From assembly GCF_000599885.1 (NCBI RefSeq), contig NZ_JFGT01000006.1, positions 62,001 to 126,000 on the forward strand: a stretch of DNA of 64,000 nt, given 5' to 3'. The position numbers and the translations under genes are program-made. Positions 36,721 to 45,485 of the stretch are shown piece by piece (the first letter of the stretch is position 1; each line of letters starts with the position of its first letter). Source of the stretch: Pantoea sp. IMH. Lineage in GTDB: Bacteria; Pseudomonadota; Gammaproteobacteria; Enterobacterales; Enterobacteriaceae. Under the pieces are notes generated by a model. The model searched no databases. It saw only the letters and a program-made list of their open reading frames with translations, and was not told where the DNA came from.

Positions 36721-37222
36721 GTCGTTTCTCTTTCAGGTAACTGACTCCCACGGGCGCGTTATGCGGCGATATTCACCAGGATGTCCAGGAAGCCAACCAC
36801 TTTTTATACTGCTCTTCCCCCTTTACTGCCAGATATTCAACGTGTTTTATCCTCTCTTATGCCCGGCAACACATGAAAAATGAATAAATAATCGTTAAAA
36901 GGCGTTTTTTACGCCGGGATCTGGCCTCAGCCGGCCGGTGGGGCTATCCTTGCGGGGCCGGATGCGACCCGGAAGGCGGCGACAGTCAGAGACCCGTTAT
37001 ACTTGACGTTATACCTGCATTATCATCAGGCGATCTTCCCGATATCCTGGTGACGGTGCTTGTCATGAACAGGGGTACAGACGCGCTGCCGTGAGGTCAG
37101 CAGGGCATTTTTTTACTTTAACCGCTGAATGAATAAACATTCACTGAAAAACAGTGAGGGTTGGTACGGCAGCCGGTTTGCTTATCTGTAGTCAGCTATC
37201 TCAGCTCTGGAGGATGGAAAAG
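36721..37222. other. Long intergenic region upstream of potF
   Basis: About 500 bp without a credible gene. An AT-rich part (36850-36900) is followed by a GC-rich stretch (36925-36995) with CCGGCC/GGCCGG arms and a GGCCGGATGCG motif that recalls REP elements but lacks a second matching arm. GTTATAC occurs twice, five bases apart, near 36997-37013. A T-run at 37108-37115 has only a weak stem before it. It presumably holds the potFGHI promoter and perhaps a leader. Confidence 0.4.
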
Positions 37223-38329
37223 ATGTTCAGCCAACGTAAAAAATGGTTGTCGACGGTGGTGGCCGGTGTGCTGATGGCGTGCAGCGCCGGGGCGGCGGCG
37301 GATAAAACGCTGCACGTGTACAACTGGTCCGACTATATTTCCCCGGATACCGTGCCCAACTTTGAAAAGCAAACCGGTATAAAGGTTGTTTATGACGTAT
37401 TTGATTCCAATGAGGTGCTGGAAGGTAAACTGATGGCAGGCAGCACCGGCTATGATGTGGTGGCACCTTCTTCAAGCTTCCTGGCGCGACAGCTTCAGTC
37501 CGGCGTGTTTCAGCCGCTTGATAAAAGCAAGCTGCCCAACTATAAAAACCTCGACCCTGAGCTGATGAAAAAGCTGGAACAGCACGATCCTGAAAATAAA
37601 TATGCTATCCCTTATTTGTGGGCAACGACCGGTATCGGCTACAACGTTGATAAAGTAAAAGCGGTACTGGGTAAAGACGCGCCGGTTGATAGCTGGGATC
37701 TGGTGCTGAAGCCGGAAAACCTTGAGAAGTTAAAAAGCTGCGGCGTCTCCTTCCTGGACGCTCCGGAGGAAGTGTTCGCTACTGTTCTTAACTATTTAGG
37801 AAAAGATCCTAACAGCACTGATGCCAAAGATTATACCGGTGCGGCAACCGATCTGCTGATGAAGCTGCGCCCTAACATCCGCTATTTCCACTCTTCCCAG
37901 TACATTAACGACCTGGCTAACGGCAATACCTGCGTGGCTATCGGCTGGGCAGGGGACGTGTTGCAGGCGAAAAACCGCGCGGTGGAAGCGAAGAACGGCG
38001 TCAATATCGCTTACAGTATCCCAAAAGAAGGGGCGCTGGCCTTCTTTGATATGATGGCCATCCCGAAAGATGCGAAAAACCTCGATGAAGCTTACCAGTT
38101 CCTCAACTATCTGATGGAGCCAAAGGTCATAGCCGATGTCTCTAATAAGATGTTTTACGCCAATGGCAATAAAGCCTCGGTACCGCTGATTAACGCTGAT
38201 ATTCGCGACAATCCTGGCATTTTCCCAACGCCGGATGCGATGTCAAAACTCTTTGTTCTTGAAGTGCAGTCGCCCAAACTCGATCGTGTGCGTACGCGCG
38301 CATGGACTAAAGTTAAAAGTGGCAAGTAA
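37223..38329 (+). CDS. potF: Periplasmic putrescine-binding protein
   Basis: Binding protein of the PotFGHI putrescine importer, 368 residues (E. coli 370). Signal peptide residues 1-26 (ends GAAA-DKTLHVYNW). Putrescine-box residues are visible: NWSDYISPD (Trp37, Ser38 region), SSSFLARQL, WATTGIGYN, DAPEEVFATVLNYLG and AIGWAGDVLQ. The frame starts at 37154, but GGAGGA before the ATG at 37223 and the Lys-rich signal start fix it. A GC-rich hairpin with TTTT follows the stop. Confidence 0.95.
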   Translation: MFSQRKKWLSTVVAGVLMACSAGAAADKTLHVYNWSDYISPDTVPNFEKQTGIKVVYDVFDSNEVLEGKLMAGSTGYDVVAPSSSFLARQLQSGVFQPLDKSKLPNYKNLDPELMKKLEQHDPENKYAIPYLWATTGIGYNVDKVKAVLGKDAPVDSWDLVLKPENLEKLKSCGVSFLDAPEEVFATVLNYLGKDPNSTDAKDYTGAATDLLMKLRPNIRYFHSSQYINDLANGNTCVAIGWAGDVLQAKNRAVEAKNGVNIAYSIPKEGALAFFDMMAIPKDAKNLDEAYQFLNYLMEPKVIADVSNKMFYANGNKASVPLINADIRDNPGIFPTPDAMSKLFVLEVQSPKLDRVRTRAWTKVKSGK

Positions 38330-38338
38330 CTGACCCTG

Positions 38339-38357
38339 GCGAGCCTGGCTCGCTTTT
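38339..38357 (+). terminator. Attenuating terminator between potF and potG
   Basis: GCGAGC-CTG-GCTCGC followed by TTTT. It likely ends most transcripts after potF so that the binding protein exceeds the membrane components. Confidence 0.6.
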
Positions 38358-38449
38358 GAACAGGTAACAGAGGTGCAGTGCCCGGCCTCTGTTTTCTCTT
38401 TTCTACGGCCAGCAGGCCGGAATTCGTTAAGCGCCGGAGAATAACAGTA

Positions 38450-39583
38450 GTGAATGATGCGACTCCCCGTCCGCAGCAAAAAGCGGGTAAGGCCCTGACG
38501 CCTCTGCTTGAGATCCGCAATCTGACCAAGTCCTTCGATGGTCAGCATGCGGTTGATGATGTGAATCTGACCATCTATAAAGGCGAAATTTTTGCGCTGC
38601 TGGGGGCTTCCGGCTGTGGGAAATCGACGCTGCTGCGTATGCTGGCAGGTTTCGAACCCCCTACCTCGGGCCAAATCCTGCTTGATGGTCAGGATCTTTC
38701 CCATGTGCCTCCTTATCAGCGCCCAATCAATATGATGTTCCAGTCTTATGCCCTTTTTCCGCATATGACCGTTGAGCAGAACATTGCCTTTGGCCTCAAG
38801 CAGGATCGCCTGCCCAAAGATGAAATTGCCAGCAGGGTGGCGGAGATGCTGACGCTGGTTCATATGCAGGAGTACGCCCGGCGTAAACCTCATCAGCTCT
38901 CCGGTGGGCAGCGTCAGCGCGTGGCGCTGGCCCGTAGCCTGGCCAAGCGCCCAAAACTGCTGCTGCTTGATGAGCCCATGGGTGCGCTGGATAAAAAGCT
39001 GCGCGACCGTATGCAGCTTGAGGTTGTGGATATTCTTGAGCGGGTTGGTGCGACCTGTGTCATGGTCACGCACGATCAGGAAGAAGCGATGACGATGGCC
39101 GGGCGTATCGCCATCATGAACCGTGGAAAATTTGTGCAGATTGGTGAACCGGAAGAGATTTATGAGAACCCGACCACGCGCTACAGCGCAGAGTTTATCG
39201 GTTCGGTGAATCTGTTCGATGGGTTGCCGCGCGATCGGCAGGAGGGGGCGCTGATTATCGACAGCCCCGGCCTGATCCATCCCCTTAAGGTCGATTTCAG
39301 CGCGGCTGTCGCGGACGGTGTGCCGCTGCATGTCGCGCTGCGTCCTGAGAAAGTGATGCTCTGTGAGAACGTGCCCGCGGACGGCTGCAATTTTGCCGTC
39401 GGTGAGGTGGTTCATATCGCCTATCTTGGCGATCTTTCTATCTATCACGTCCGGCTGCACAGCGGCCAGATGATCAGCGCGCAGCTGCAAAACGCTCACC
39501 GCTTCCGCAAAGGTGCCCCAACCTGGGGAGACGAAGTGCGTCTCTGCTGGGAAGCGGACAGCTGCGTGGTTCTGACGGTGTAG
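38450..39583 (+). CDS. potG: Putrescine ABC transporter ATP-binding protein
   Basis: ATPase of 377 residues, equal to E. coli PotG. Walker A is GASGCGKST (about residue 55), signature LSGGQRQRVALARSLA, Walker B LLLLDEPMGALD, and a C-terminal TOBE regulatory domain (LRPEKVMLCEN, HIAYLGDLSIYHVRL). GTG start (VNDATPRPQQKAGKALTPLL) with GGAGAATAACA upstream; the longer frame from 38378 is not homologous. Confidence 0.95.
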   Translation: MNDATPRPQQKAGKALTPLLEIRNLTKSFDGQHAVDDVNLTIYKGEIFALLGASGCGKSTLLRMLAGFEPPTSGQILLDGQDLSHVPPYQRPINMMFQSYALFPHMTVEQNIAFGLKQDRLPKDEIASRVAEMLTLVHMQEYARRKPHQLSGGQRQRVALARSLAKRPKLLLLDEPMGALDKKLRDRMQLEVVDILERVGATCVMVTHDQEEAMTMAGRIAIMNRGKFVQIGEPEEIYENPTTRYSAEFIGSVNLFDGLPRDRQEGALIIDSPGLIHPLKVDFSAAVADGVPLHVALRPEKVMLCENVPADGCNFAVGEVVHIAYLGDLSIYHVRLHSGQMISAQLQNAHRFRKGAPTWGDEVRLCWEADSCVVLTV

Positions 39584-39593
39584 TGGGGGTACC

Positions 39594-40559
39594 ATGAGTC
39601 AACATTCTTCTGACACCAGGGCGCCGGCGCGCGTACGCGCTATGGGGCCGCTTGCCGCGTTTTTTGGCCGTCTGCAGATGCGGCAGGGACGAAAGCTGGT
39701 TATTGCGCTGCCTTATCTCTGGCTGAGTTTACTTTTCCTGCTGCCGTTTTTGATCGTGCTGAAAATCAGCTTCGCCGATATCGCCAGGGCGATCCCGCCT
39801 TATACCGAACTGCTCTCTTGGGCGGACGGTCAGTTGACGATGGTGATGAACCTCGGCAACTACCTGACGCTGACGGACGATCCGCTCTATGCTGAGGCCT
39901 ATCTGCACTCGGTCCAGGTGGCGGCGATCTCAACGCTGGTTTGCCTGCTGATCGGTTATCCCCTCGCCTGGGCGGTGGCGCACAGCGCACCATCAACCCG
40001 CAACTTGCTGCTGCTGCTGGTTATCCTGCCCTCATGGACCTCTTTTCTGGTGCGTGTTTATGCCTGGATGGGCATTCTCAATAATAACGGTATTCTGAAC
40101 CGCTTTTTGATGTGGACGGGCATCATCGATCAGCCGGTGGCGATCCTCTATACCAATCTGGCGGTCTATATCGGTATCGTTTACTGCTATCTGCCGTTTA
40201 TGGTGCTACCGATTTATACCGCACTGACCCGTATCGATTACTCGCTGGTGGAAGCGTCCCTGGATCTGGGCGCGCGGCCGCTGAAGACCTTCTTCAGCGT
40301 CATCGTGCCGCTGACCAAAGGCGGCATCATTGCTGGTTCGATGCTGGTCTTTATTCCCGCCGTCGGTGAGTATGTTATCCCTGAACTGCTTGGTGGCCCT
40401 GACAGCATTATGATAGGCCGCGTACTCTGGCAGGAGTTCTTTAACAACCGTGACTGGCCGGTGGCCTCCGCGCTGGCGGTGATTATTCTGCTGATCCTTA
40501 TTATGCCCATCATCTGGTTCCATAAGCACCAGAATCGGGAAACAGGAGGGAAGGGATGA
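39594..40559 (+). CDS. potH: Putrescine ABC transporter permease PotH
   Basis: Permease of 321 residues with about six helices. The EAA loop reads LVEASLDLGARPLKTFFSVI, and PSWTSFLVRVYAWMGIL and YLPFMVLPIYTAL are family landmarks. It starts 10 bp after potG and its stop overlaps the potI start by four bases (ATGA). Confidence 0.95.
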   Translation: MSQHSSDTRAPARVRAMGPLAAFFGRLQMRQGRKLVIALPYLWLSLLFLLPFLIVLKISFADIARAIPPYTELLSWADGQLTMVMNLGNYLTLTDDPLYAEAYLHSVQVAAISTLVCLLIGYPLAWAVAHSAPSTRNLLLLLVILPSWTSFLVRVYAWMGILNNNGILNRFLMWTGIIDQPVAILYTNLAVYIGIVYCYLPFMVLPIYTALTRIDYSLVEASLDLGARPLKTFFSVIVPLTKGGIIAGSMLVFIPAVGEYVIPELLGGPDSIMIGRVLWQEFFNNRDWPVASALAVIILLILIMPIIWFHKHQNRETGGKG

Positions 40560-41404
40560 GCGCATTACCCGTTGTTCGTTCACCATGGCGCATCGTCATT
40601 CTTGCGGTCTGCTTTTTCTTTCTCTATGCGCCGATGCTGCTGCTGGTCATTTACTCCTTCAACTCATCACAGCTGGCCGCCTGGGAGAGCTTTTCGCTGC
40701 ACTGGTATAAAGTCCTGTTCCAGGATGCGGCGATGATAGGTGCCGTCACGCTGAGCCTGAGTATTGCCGCGCTGGCAGCAACGGCCGCCTGCGTACTGGG
40801 CACTATTGCGGCGGTGGTTATCGTGCGCTTTGGGCGCTTTAAAGGCTCGACCGGCTTCGCCTTTATGCTAACCGCGCCGCTGGTGATGCCCGACGTGATC
40901 ACCGGTCTTTCCCTGCTGTTGCTGTTTGTGGCGATGGGTAATGCCTTTGGCTGGCCCGCTGAGCGCGGCATGCTGACGATCTGGCTGGCGCACGTCACGT
41001 TCTGTACCGCCTATGTGGCCGTGGTAATCAACTCGCGCCTGCGCGAACTCGATCGCTCCATAGAGGAAGCTGCGATGGATCTCGGCGCCACGCCGCTGAA
41101 GGTTTTCTTCGTGATAACCGTGCCGATGATCGCACCGGCTATCGTGACCGGCTGGCTGCTGGCGTTTACGCTGTCGCTGGATGATCTGGTTATCGCCAGC
41201 TTCGTCACCGGCCCTGGCGCGACCACATTGCCGATGCAGATCTTCGCCACCGTACGACGGGGAGTGAATCCCGAGATCAATGCGCTCGCATCGCTGATCC
41301 TTTTCGTGGTGGGTATCGCGGGGTTTATCGCCTGGCGTGTTATGGCTCACAAGGAGAAACAGCGGCTGAAGGACATTCAGAAAGCGCGGCGCGCGGGTCA
41401 CTAA
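40556..41404 (+). CDS. potI: Putrescine ABC transporter permease PotI
   Basis: Permease of 282 residues. The EAA loop is IEEAAMDLGATPLKVFFVIT; FSLDDLVIASFVTGPGATTLP-type segment near the C-terminus matches PotI/PotC. Last gene of potFGHI, followed by a terminator. Confidence 0.95.
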   Translation: MSALPVVRSPWRIVILAVCFFFLYAPMLLLVIYSFNSSQLAAWESFSLHWYKVLFQDAAMIGAVTLSLSIAALAATAACVLGTIAAVVIVRFGRFKGSTGFAFMLTAPLVMPDVITGLSLLLLFVAMGNAFGWPAERGMLTIWLAHVTFCTAYVAVVINSRLRELDRSIEEAAMDLGATPLKVFFVITVPMIAPAIVTGWLLAFTLSLDDLVIASFVTGPGATTLPMQIFATVRRGVNPEINALASLILFVVGIAGFIAWRVMAHKEKQRLKDIQKARRAGH

Positions 41405-41420
41405 CGCGCAAGTGCATCAA

Positions 41421-41449
41421 AGCCTGCCCGGAGGGGCAGGCTTTAATTT
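41421..41449 (+). terminator. Terminator of potFGHI (bidirectional)
   Basis: AAGCCTGCCC-GGAG-GGGCAGGCTT followed by TTAATTT. It lies between convergent potI and the M20 amidohydrolase gene and can serve both. Confidence 0.82.
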
Positions 41450-41473
41450 ATGCAGCGCACGGCGTCAGGTTTT

Positions 41474-42577
41474 TTAGCCGAGCACTTTTGTCACGCAAGA
41501 TTTAAAAATCTTCACGCCGATCGGCAGGGAATTGAGATCGAAATGCATGTCGGGGTGATGCAGGCCTGGCAACAGTCCGGTTCCCAGCCCCCAGAAGCCC
41601 GCCTTCATGTCCGGACGCTGAACGGCGTAATGAAAGAAATCTTCGCTGCCAGGCGTTGCCCGGCTGGGCATCACGGCTTCCTCCCCCAGTACCTCTTTGA
41701 TCGCTTCGGCAATCAATAGGGTCATCTCATCGTTGATTTCAGCGGCGGGCATCGCCTTGAGGATCATCACGTCAGCCGTCGCGCCACTGGCCGCCACGCT
41801 CATCCTGATTGCCCGCTCCACGCGCGTCTGAAGCTGTACCATCTCCTCATTTGCTTCCGCGCGCAGATCAAAGACCACGCGGGCTTCATCTGGAATGGAG
41901 TTGGTCACGCCAGCATCGCAGAGAAAGCGGGTCGCCTTGACGCTCCAGCTTTTACCGGGAGCGAGATGGACGGCGTTAACCGCCTGCACAGCGCTAACCG
42001 CAGCATCCAGCGCGTTGATGCCCAGGTGAGGACGCGCCGCGTGAGCGGTTTGCCCGCGCACTGTCGCCTCCAGCGTCACGCACGCGGAATAGTTGACCGC
42101 CGGGATCGCTGTGCCCACCGCGCACTCCTCCGCAGGACGGAGATGAAAGCCGAGGAGCATATCTACATCATCAATTGCGCCGCCCGCTATCATCGCCAGC
42201 GCACCGGTACCTAACTCTTCGGCAGGCTGAAAGAGGAGCTTCAGCCGCCCTCGTTTAATTTTCCCTTCCGCAATCAGCTCCTGAGCAGCGCTCAGTACAA
42301 CGGAAGAGTGCGCATCGTGTCCGCAGGTGTGCCGGGCGCAGGGCTCGCCGTTAATCACATGCCCAAGCGCATCCATATCGGCCCGCAGCGCCAGCGTCGG
42401 CCCAGGCTGGCCGCTTTCCAGCACGGCGACGATTCCTGTTGTGGCGTTGAAGTTATCCTCCACCCGAAAGCCAGCAGCTTTAAGATGGCGGCTGATATAG
42501 GCGGACGTTTTGAACTCCTGAAAGCCCAGTTCGGGCATTTCATGCAGGCTGGCGTAATGCTCAAACACAGTTACCAT
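41474..42577 (-). CDS. M20-family amidohydrolase/peptidase
   Basis: A 367-residue M20D (HipO/AbgA-like) zinc hydrolase. Seen in order: HEMPELGFQEFKTS, the metal motif LRADMDAL, CARHTCGHDAHSS (Cys and His ligands), QPAEELGTGA (catalytic Glu), the dimerisation domain with AHAARPHLGINALD, and the last His ligand region ATPGSEDFFHYAV with LHHPDMHFD. Such enzymes hydrolyse N-acyl amino acids or dipeptides. It lies 24 bp after yjiG and appears to be the third gene of yjiH-yjiG-M20. Not present at this place in E. coli K-12. Confidence 0.88.
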   Translation of the reverse strand: MVTVFEHYASLHEMPELGFQEFKTSAYISRHLKAAGFRVEDNFNATTGIVAVLESGQPGPTLALRADMDALGHVINGEPCARHTCGHDAHSSVVLSAAQELIAEGKIKRGRLKLLFQPAEELGTGALAMIAGGAIDDVDMLLGFHLRPAEECAVGTAIPAVNYSACVTLEATVRGQTAHAARPHLGINALDAAVSAVQAVNAVHLAPGKSWSVKATRFLCDAGVTNSIPDEARVVFDLRAEANEEMVQLQTRVERAIRMSVAASGATADVMILKAMPAAEINDEMTLLIAEAIKEVLGEEAVMPSRATPGSEDFFHYAVQRPDMKAGFWGLGTGLLPGLHHPDMHFDLNSLPIGVKIFKSCVTKVLG

Positions 42578-42601
42578 CTCGGTCTCTCCCTATGACAAAA
42601 A

Positions 42602-43075
42602 TCAGGCCACAAATCGCATAATTAGCATGGCGACAGCAGCATTAAGAATGCTGGCCAGCATCAGCAACGGCCAGTATTTCTTTGGCACGTCGGCAACGCC
42701 CAGCAGGCGGCCCATATACTGTAGCTGCGATCCCAGCAGGAAAATGGCCGGGGTTAAAATAGTAATTTCGCCGCCGGTCAGCACGCCTTTCGCCAGCAGG
42801 CTGACCGCCACGCCGGTGCCGGCGGAGGAAGAGAGCCATGCCGTCAGCAAGACGGTAATCGCTTCACCCGGCAGCCCAAAAAGACCCATCAGCGGTGCGA
42901 ACAGCTGACCAACAGACTGCATAACGCCCAGCAGATTCAGGATTTCAGCAATAACATAAGCCATAACCACATTCGGCATCAGGTTATGGATAGCGATATG
43001 AAATCCCTTACGAGCGCCGGTAACAAAAATATCGAAGGGGTTATGGGAAACGATCGTCTCAGGTTTATTTTGCAT
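42602..43075 (-). CDS. yjiG: YjiG family inner-membrane protein
   Basis: A 157-residue membrane protein with Gate/nucleoside-recognition-like helices. It matches E. coli YjiG (FVTGARKGFHIAIHNLMPNVVMA, GLPGEAITVLLTAWLSS, GVAVSLLAKGVLTGGEITILTPA). The ATG at 43075 overlaps the 3' end of yjiH by 11 bp; a longer frame to 43147 would run deeper into yjiH. With YjiH it probably forms a two-part transporter. Function unproven. Confidence 0.85.
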   Translation of the reverse strand: MQNKPETIVSHNPFDIFVTGARKGFHIAIHNLMPNVVMAYVIAEILNLLGVMQSVGQLFAPLMGLFGLPGEAITVLLTAWLSSSAGTGVAVSLLAKGVLTGGEITILTPAIFLLGSQLQYMGRLLGVADVPKKYWPLLMLASILNAAVAMLIMRFVA

Positions 43076-43736
43076 GCGGGAAATCTCGCTGATAAAGCGT
43101 ATTGAGTACCAGACGGACAAAGGCGGCACCGACGAATTTAAGTACAAACATCACAAGGAGTGGGATCAGAACCGGCAGGGAAAGAGAGAGAAAAAGCGCG
43201 GAACCAATAGCAAAATAGTTATTAATCAGACCCGCGCCGGAATATTGCCAGGCGGCCATAATCACCACATCTTTTTTGGTTATTTGCTTATCATCATACA
43301 GCTCTTTCGTCAGGGCAGCGCCCGCATCGGTACTTTGCAGATCCGTTATCAGTGCCAGCCCGGTCCGGCCAGGAATGCCTAAAATGGGCCGGAGTAAGGG
43401 TGTCAGCAACTTGTGCGCGGCGCGAATAGCGCCGTAGTGGGTAAAGATCTCCAGCAGCCCGAGCGCCAGCATCACTGTCGGGACCAGCGACAGGGCAAAC
43501 AGAAACCCCGCCTTCGCGCCAAGCCCGCCTTTACCAACAAAGGTGCTGTTCGCCGCATCGGTTATCGTGCCGAACTGTCCGCCCAGCGTGGTGAAATCGA
43601 AGGCACCCAGCCATGCCATGCCTTCACGTTTGAAAAATAAACCAGAAAAAAAGAGGATCGCTACGATCAGTGCCAGATAAGCGCCCGGTCCGGTAGACTC
43701 TGTTTTTATCAATTTGGTGTCGCTTTCATGTATCAA
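43065..43736 (-). CDS. yjiH: YjiH family nucleoside-recognition-domain protein
   Basis: Membrane protein of about 223 residues resembling E. coli YjiH (227): GLGAKAGFLFALSLVPTVML, HKLLTPLLRPILGIPGRTGL, ALITDLQSTDAGAALTKEL, and GAGLINNYFAIGSALF. No ATG is available. A TTG at 43736 has GGGGAG six bases upstream and is my choice; an in-frame TTG at 43757 lacks a ribosome site. First gene of yjiH-yjiG-M20. In E. coli yjiGH sits with the isoaspartyl dipeptidase gene iadA. Confidence 0.85.
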   Translation of the reverse strand: MIHESDTKLIKTESTGPGAYLALIVAILFFSGLFFKREGMAWLGAFDFTTLGGQFGTITDAANSTFVGKGGLGAKAGFLFALSLVPTVMLALGLLEIFTHYGAIRAAHKLLTPLLRPILGIPGRTGLALITDLQSTDAGAALTKELYDDKQITKKDVVIMAAWQYSGAGLINNYFAIGSALFLSLSLPVLIPLLVMFVLKFVGAAFVRLVLNTLYQRDFPHAK

Positions 43737-44064
43737 ATTCAACTCCCCATTCTGCAATTTAGTGCAATAAGCCTGTCGGCAGGGAGTGTTCTCCCCGGAT
43801 AAGCCTCAACAGATAGCCTGCCGCTATCGACGTTTACGCTTTGCAGGTTGCAGGGATCGTGCCAGGCTGAAAAAATTCTCTCAAGTCGTGGGAAATCAGG
43901 CAGAATAATGGGAGAGCATGAATTTCTCTCAGCTCATCAACAGTAAATAGGTCAGCGTTGCGCCTTCCTCTGCCAGCCGCTTATAGCATGGGCATAGACT
44001 GGTACCCCAGTCTGGCGCGACTGCACTATAATGAAGCGGAATTGTATCAGGGAGGGAAAGGGCC
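43737..44064. other. Divergent promoter region yjiH/ybjO
   Basis: About 330 bp between divergent genes. It should contain both promoters. I saw no ORF, sRNA or clear operator. Confidence 0.35.
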
Positions 44065-44544
44065 ATGTCAGAAGTGCTCAGAGAGGGGCGGGCTGTCCTG
44101 CAATCGCCTTCAGCGATCCCGGTTTCGGTTCTGGTGGCGGGGATTGCTATTATCGCGATCCGCTGCCTCAGCGTCGCCCTGCAAATCCATGAGCTGGGCT
44201 TTGAGGAGCTGAGAAATTTTCTTCACCGCAGCGCCCAGGCCTGGGATTCCACGCTGATTTTTATCGCCAGCCAGCTACTGTTTTTTATTGAGCTGCGCTG
44301 CGCTATCGCGCTGATGTGCGGCAAAAACTGGGGACGGGTGGGGTATGCGCTGTCGCAGCTGGTAGTCGTGATCTATATGAGTGTTGCCTCAATGGGCTGG
44401 GTTTATCCGGAAATATTCAGCATCAGCGGGGATAGCGGTACGCATATAATCCACCAGCTTATCGTCCAGAAACTTCCCGAACTGTTCATCATATTGCTGC
44501 TTTTTATACCGGCCAGCAGTCGCCATTTTTTTCGTCAGAAATAA
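44065..44544 (+). CDS. ybjO: Inner-membrane protein YbjO
   Basis: A 159-residue membrane protein with four predicted helices, similar to E. coli YbjO (162) at FLHRSAQAWDSTLIFIAS, FIELRCAIALMCGKNW, ASMGWVYPEIFSISG and QKLPELFIILLLFIPASSRHFF. GGGAGGGAAAGGGCC precedes the ATG. Function unknown. In E. coli rlmC follows ybjO; here the artJ-like gene comes next on the other strand with no rlmC between. Confidence 0.88.
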   Translation: MSEVLREGRAVLQSPSAIPVSVLVAGIAIIAIRCLSVALQIHELGFEELRNFLHRSAQAWDSTLIFIASQLLFFIELRCAIALMCGKNWGRVGYALSQLVVVIYMSVASMGWVYPEIFSISGDSGTHIIHQLIVQKLPELFIILLLFIPASSRHFFRQK

Positions 44545-44603
44545 GCGGCGCCAAGACCGTCCGGCTTGATAAATCACAAAAACTTGTGGGTTCTCTTAAG
44601 ATC

Positions 44604-45359
44604 TTACGGCTGCTTATCTGCAACGTTCAGTGATGTTAACCAGCGTGCATTAAGTGCCTGTATCGTGCCATCAGCGCGCATGGCGTCCAGCGCCGCATTC
44701 AGCTGCGTCAGCAGGCTGCTGTTGCCTTTGCGCACGGCTATAGCCAGCCCGTCGCCAAAATAGCGGCTGTCTGTTACCGGATTTCCAATCTTTTCCAGCA
44801 GGGGCTCAGCGTCAAGCAACCTGAGTATGCTGGGCGTATCGCCAAAAATCCCATCCAGCCGGTTGCGGCGTATATCAAGTAGCGCGTTCTGGTAGTTGTC
44901 ATAGCTCACGACAATGATGCCCGGCCAGACCGCGTTTAACCACGCCTGCTGCGTTGTTGCATTGCGAACCCCCACGCGCTGACCTTTAAGCTGCTCAATT
45001 GTCCTGAAACGGCCCGTTGTCGCGGCCATCAGGCTTGAGCCGCTCTGATAAGGAAGGGTGAAATCCACCCGTTCTCTGCGTTCATCCGTAATGTTTAAAC
45101 TGGAAATGACCGCATCATAGCGACGAAACTCAAGTGCAGGCAGCAGGATCTCAAAATCGATATGGGTAATAACGCACTCGCGTTGCAGCCTTTTGCAAAG
45201 CGCACTCGCCAGATCGATATCAAAACCGACCATCTCATGCCGATCATTGAAAAATTCAAAAGGGGGATTATTGGCGGTAGTGGCAAAGCGGAGCGGATCA
45301 GCCGCCAGCGCTTTTACGCTAAGACAGAGAATCAGAAGCAGCAGTAGTGGCTTATGCAT
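44604..45359 (-). CDS. artJ: ArtJ-like periplasmic amino-acid-binding protein
   Basis: Polar-amino-acid binding protein (SBP_bac_3) of 251 residues with signal peptide (residues 1-20, ends ALA-ADPLRF). It occupies the artJ position after artM. Its ligand loop reads VISSLNITDERRERVDFTLP, whereas ArtI here and E. coli ArtJ/ArtI carry xxGMDITPER. The Arg that binds the ligand carboxylate is kept, but the SSL-ITxxR form resembles HisJ/LAO proteins, so specificity may be broader than arginine. The ATG at 45359 follows AAGGAT; a TTG three codons upstream is less likely. Symbol is by synteny. Confidence 0.72.
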   Translation of the reverse strand: MHKPLLLLLILCLSVKALAADPLRFATTANNPPFEFFNDRHEMVGFDIDLASALCKRLQRECVITHIDFEILLPALEFRRYDAVISSLNITDERRERVDFTLPYQSGSSLMAATTGRFRTIEQLKGQRVGVRNATTQQAWLNAVWPGIIVVSYDNYQNALLDIRRNRLDGIFGDTPSILRLLDAEPLLEKIGNPVTDSRYFGDGLAIAVRKGNSSLLTQLNAALDAMRADGTIQALNARWLTSLNVADKQP

Positions 45360-45457
45360 GACAGACAATCCTTGCGTCAGATAATCTGCTAATTATCCAC
45401 TCTCGTAACGGCAATCTATCCGCTGATTAGCCGCAAAACAGGCACGCTATTTGGGAC

Positions 45458-45482
45458 CCCGGTGGAGCAGTGCTCCACCGGG
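45458..45482. terminator. Strong hairpin after artM
   Basis: CCCGGTGGAGCA and TGCTCCACCGGG form a perfect stem closed by one to five bases. It has no U-run. It could end artPIQM with Rho help or protect the mRNA 3' end. Confidence 0.55.
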
Positions 45483-45485
45483 CGG

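Noticed and set aside
36960-36995. REP/BIME element
   Set aside because: Only one arm resembles the REP consensus; no second unit or matching inverted arm was found nearby.
38243-39595. 450-codon minus-strand open frame opposite potG
   Set aside because: Antisense shadow of potG with low-complexity His/Arg/Gln content and no ribosome site.
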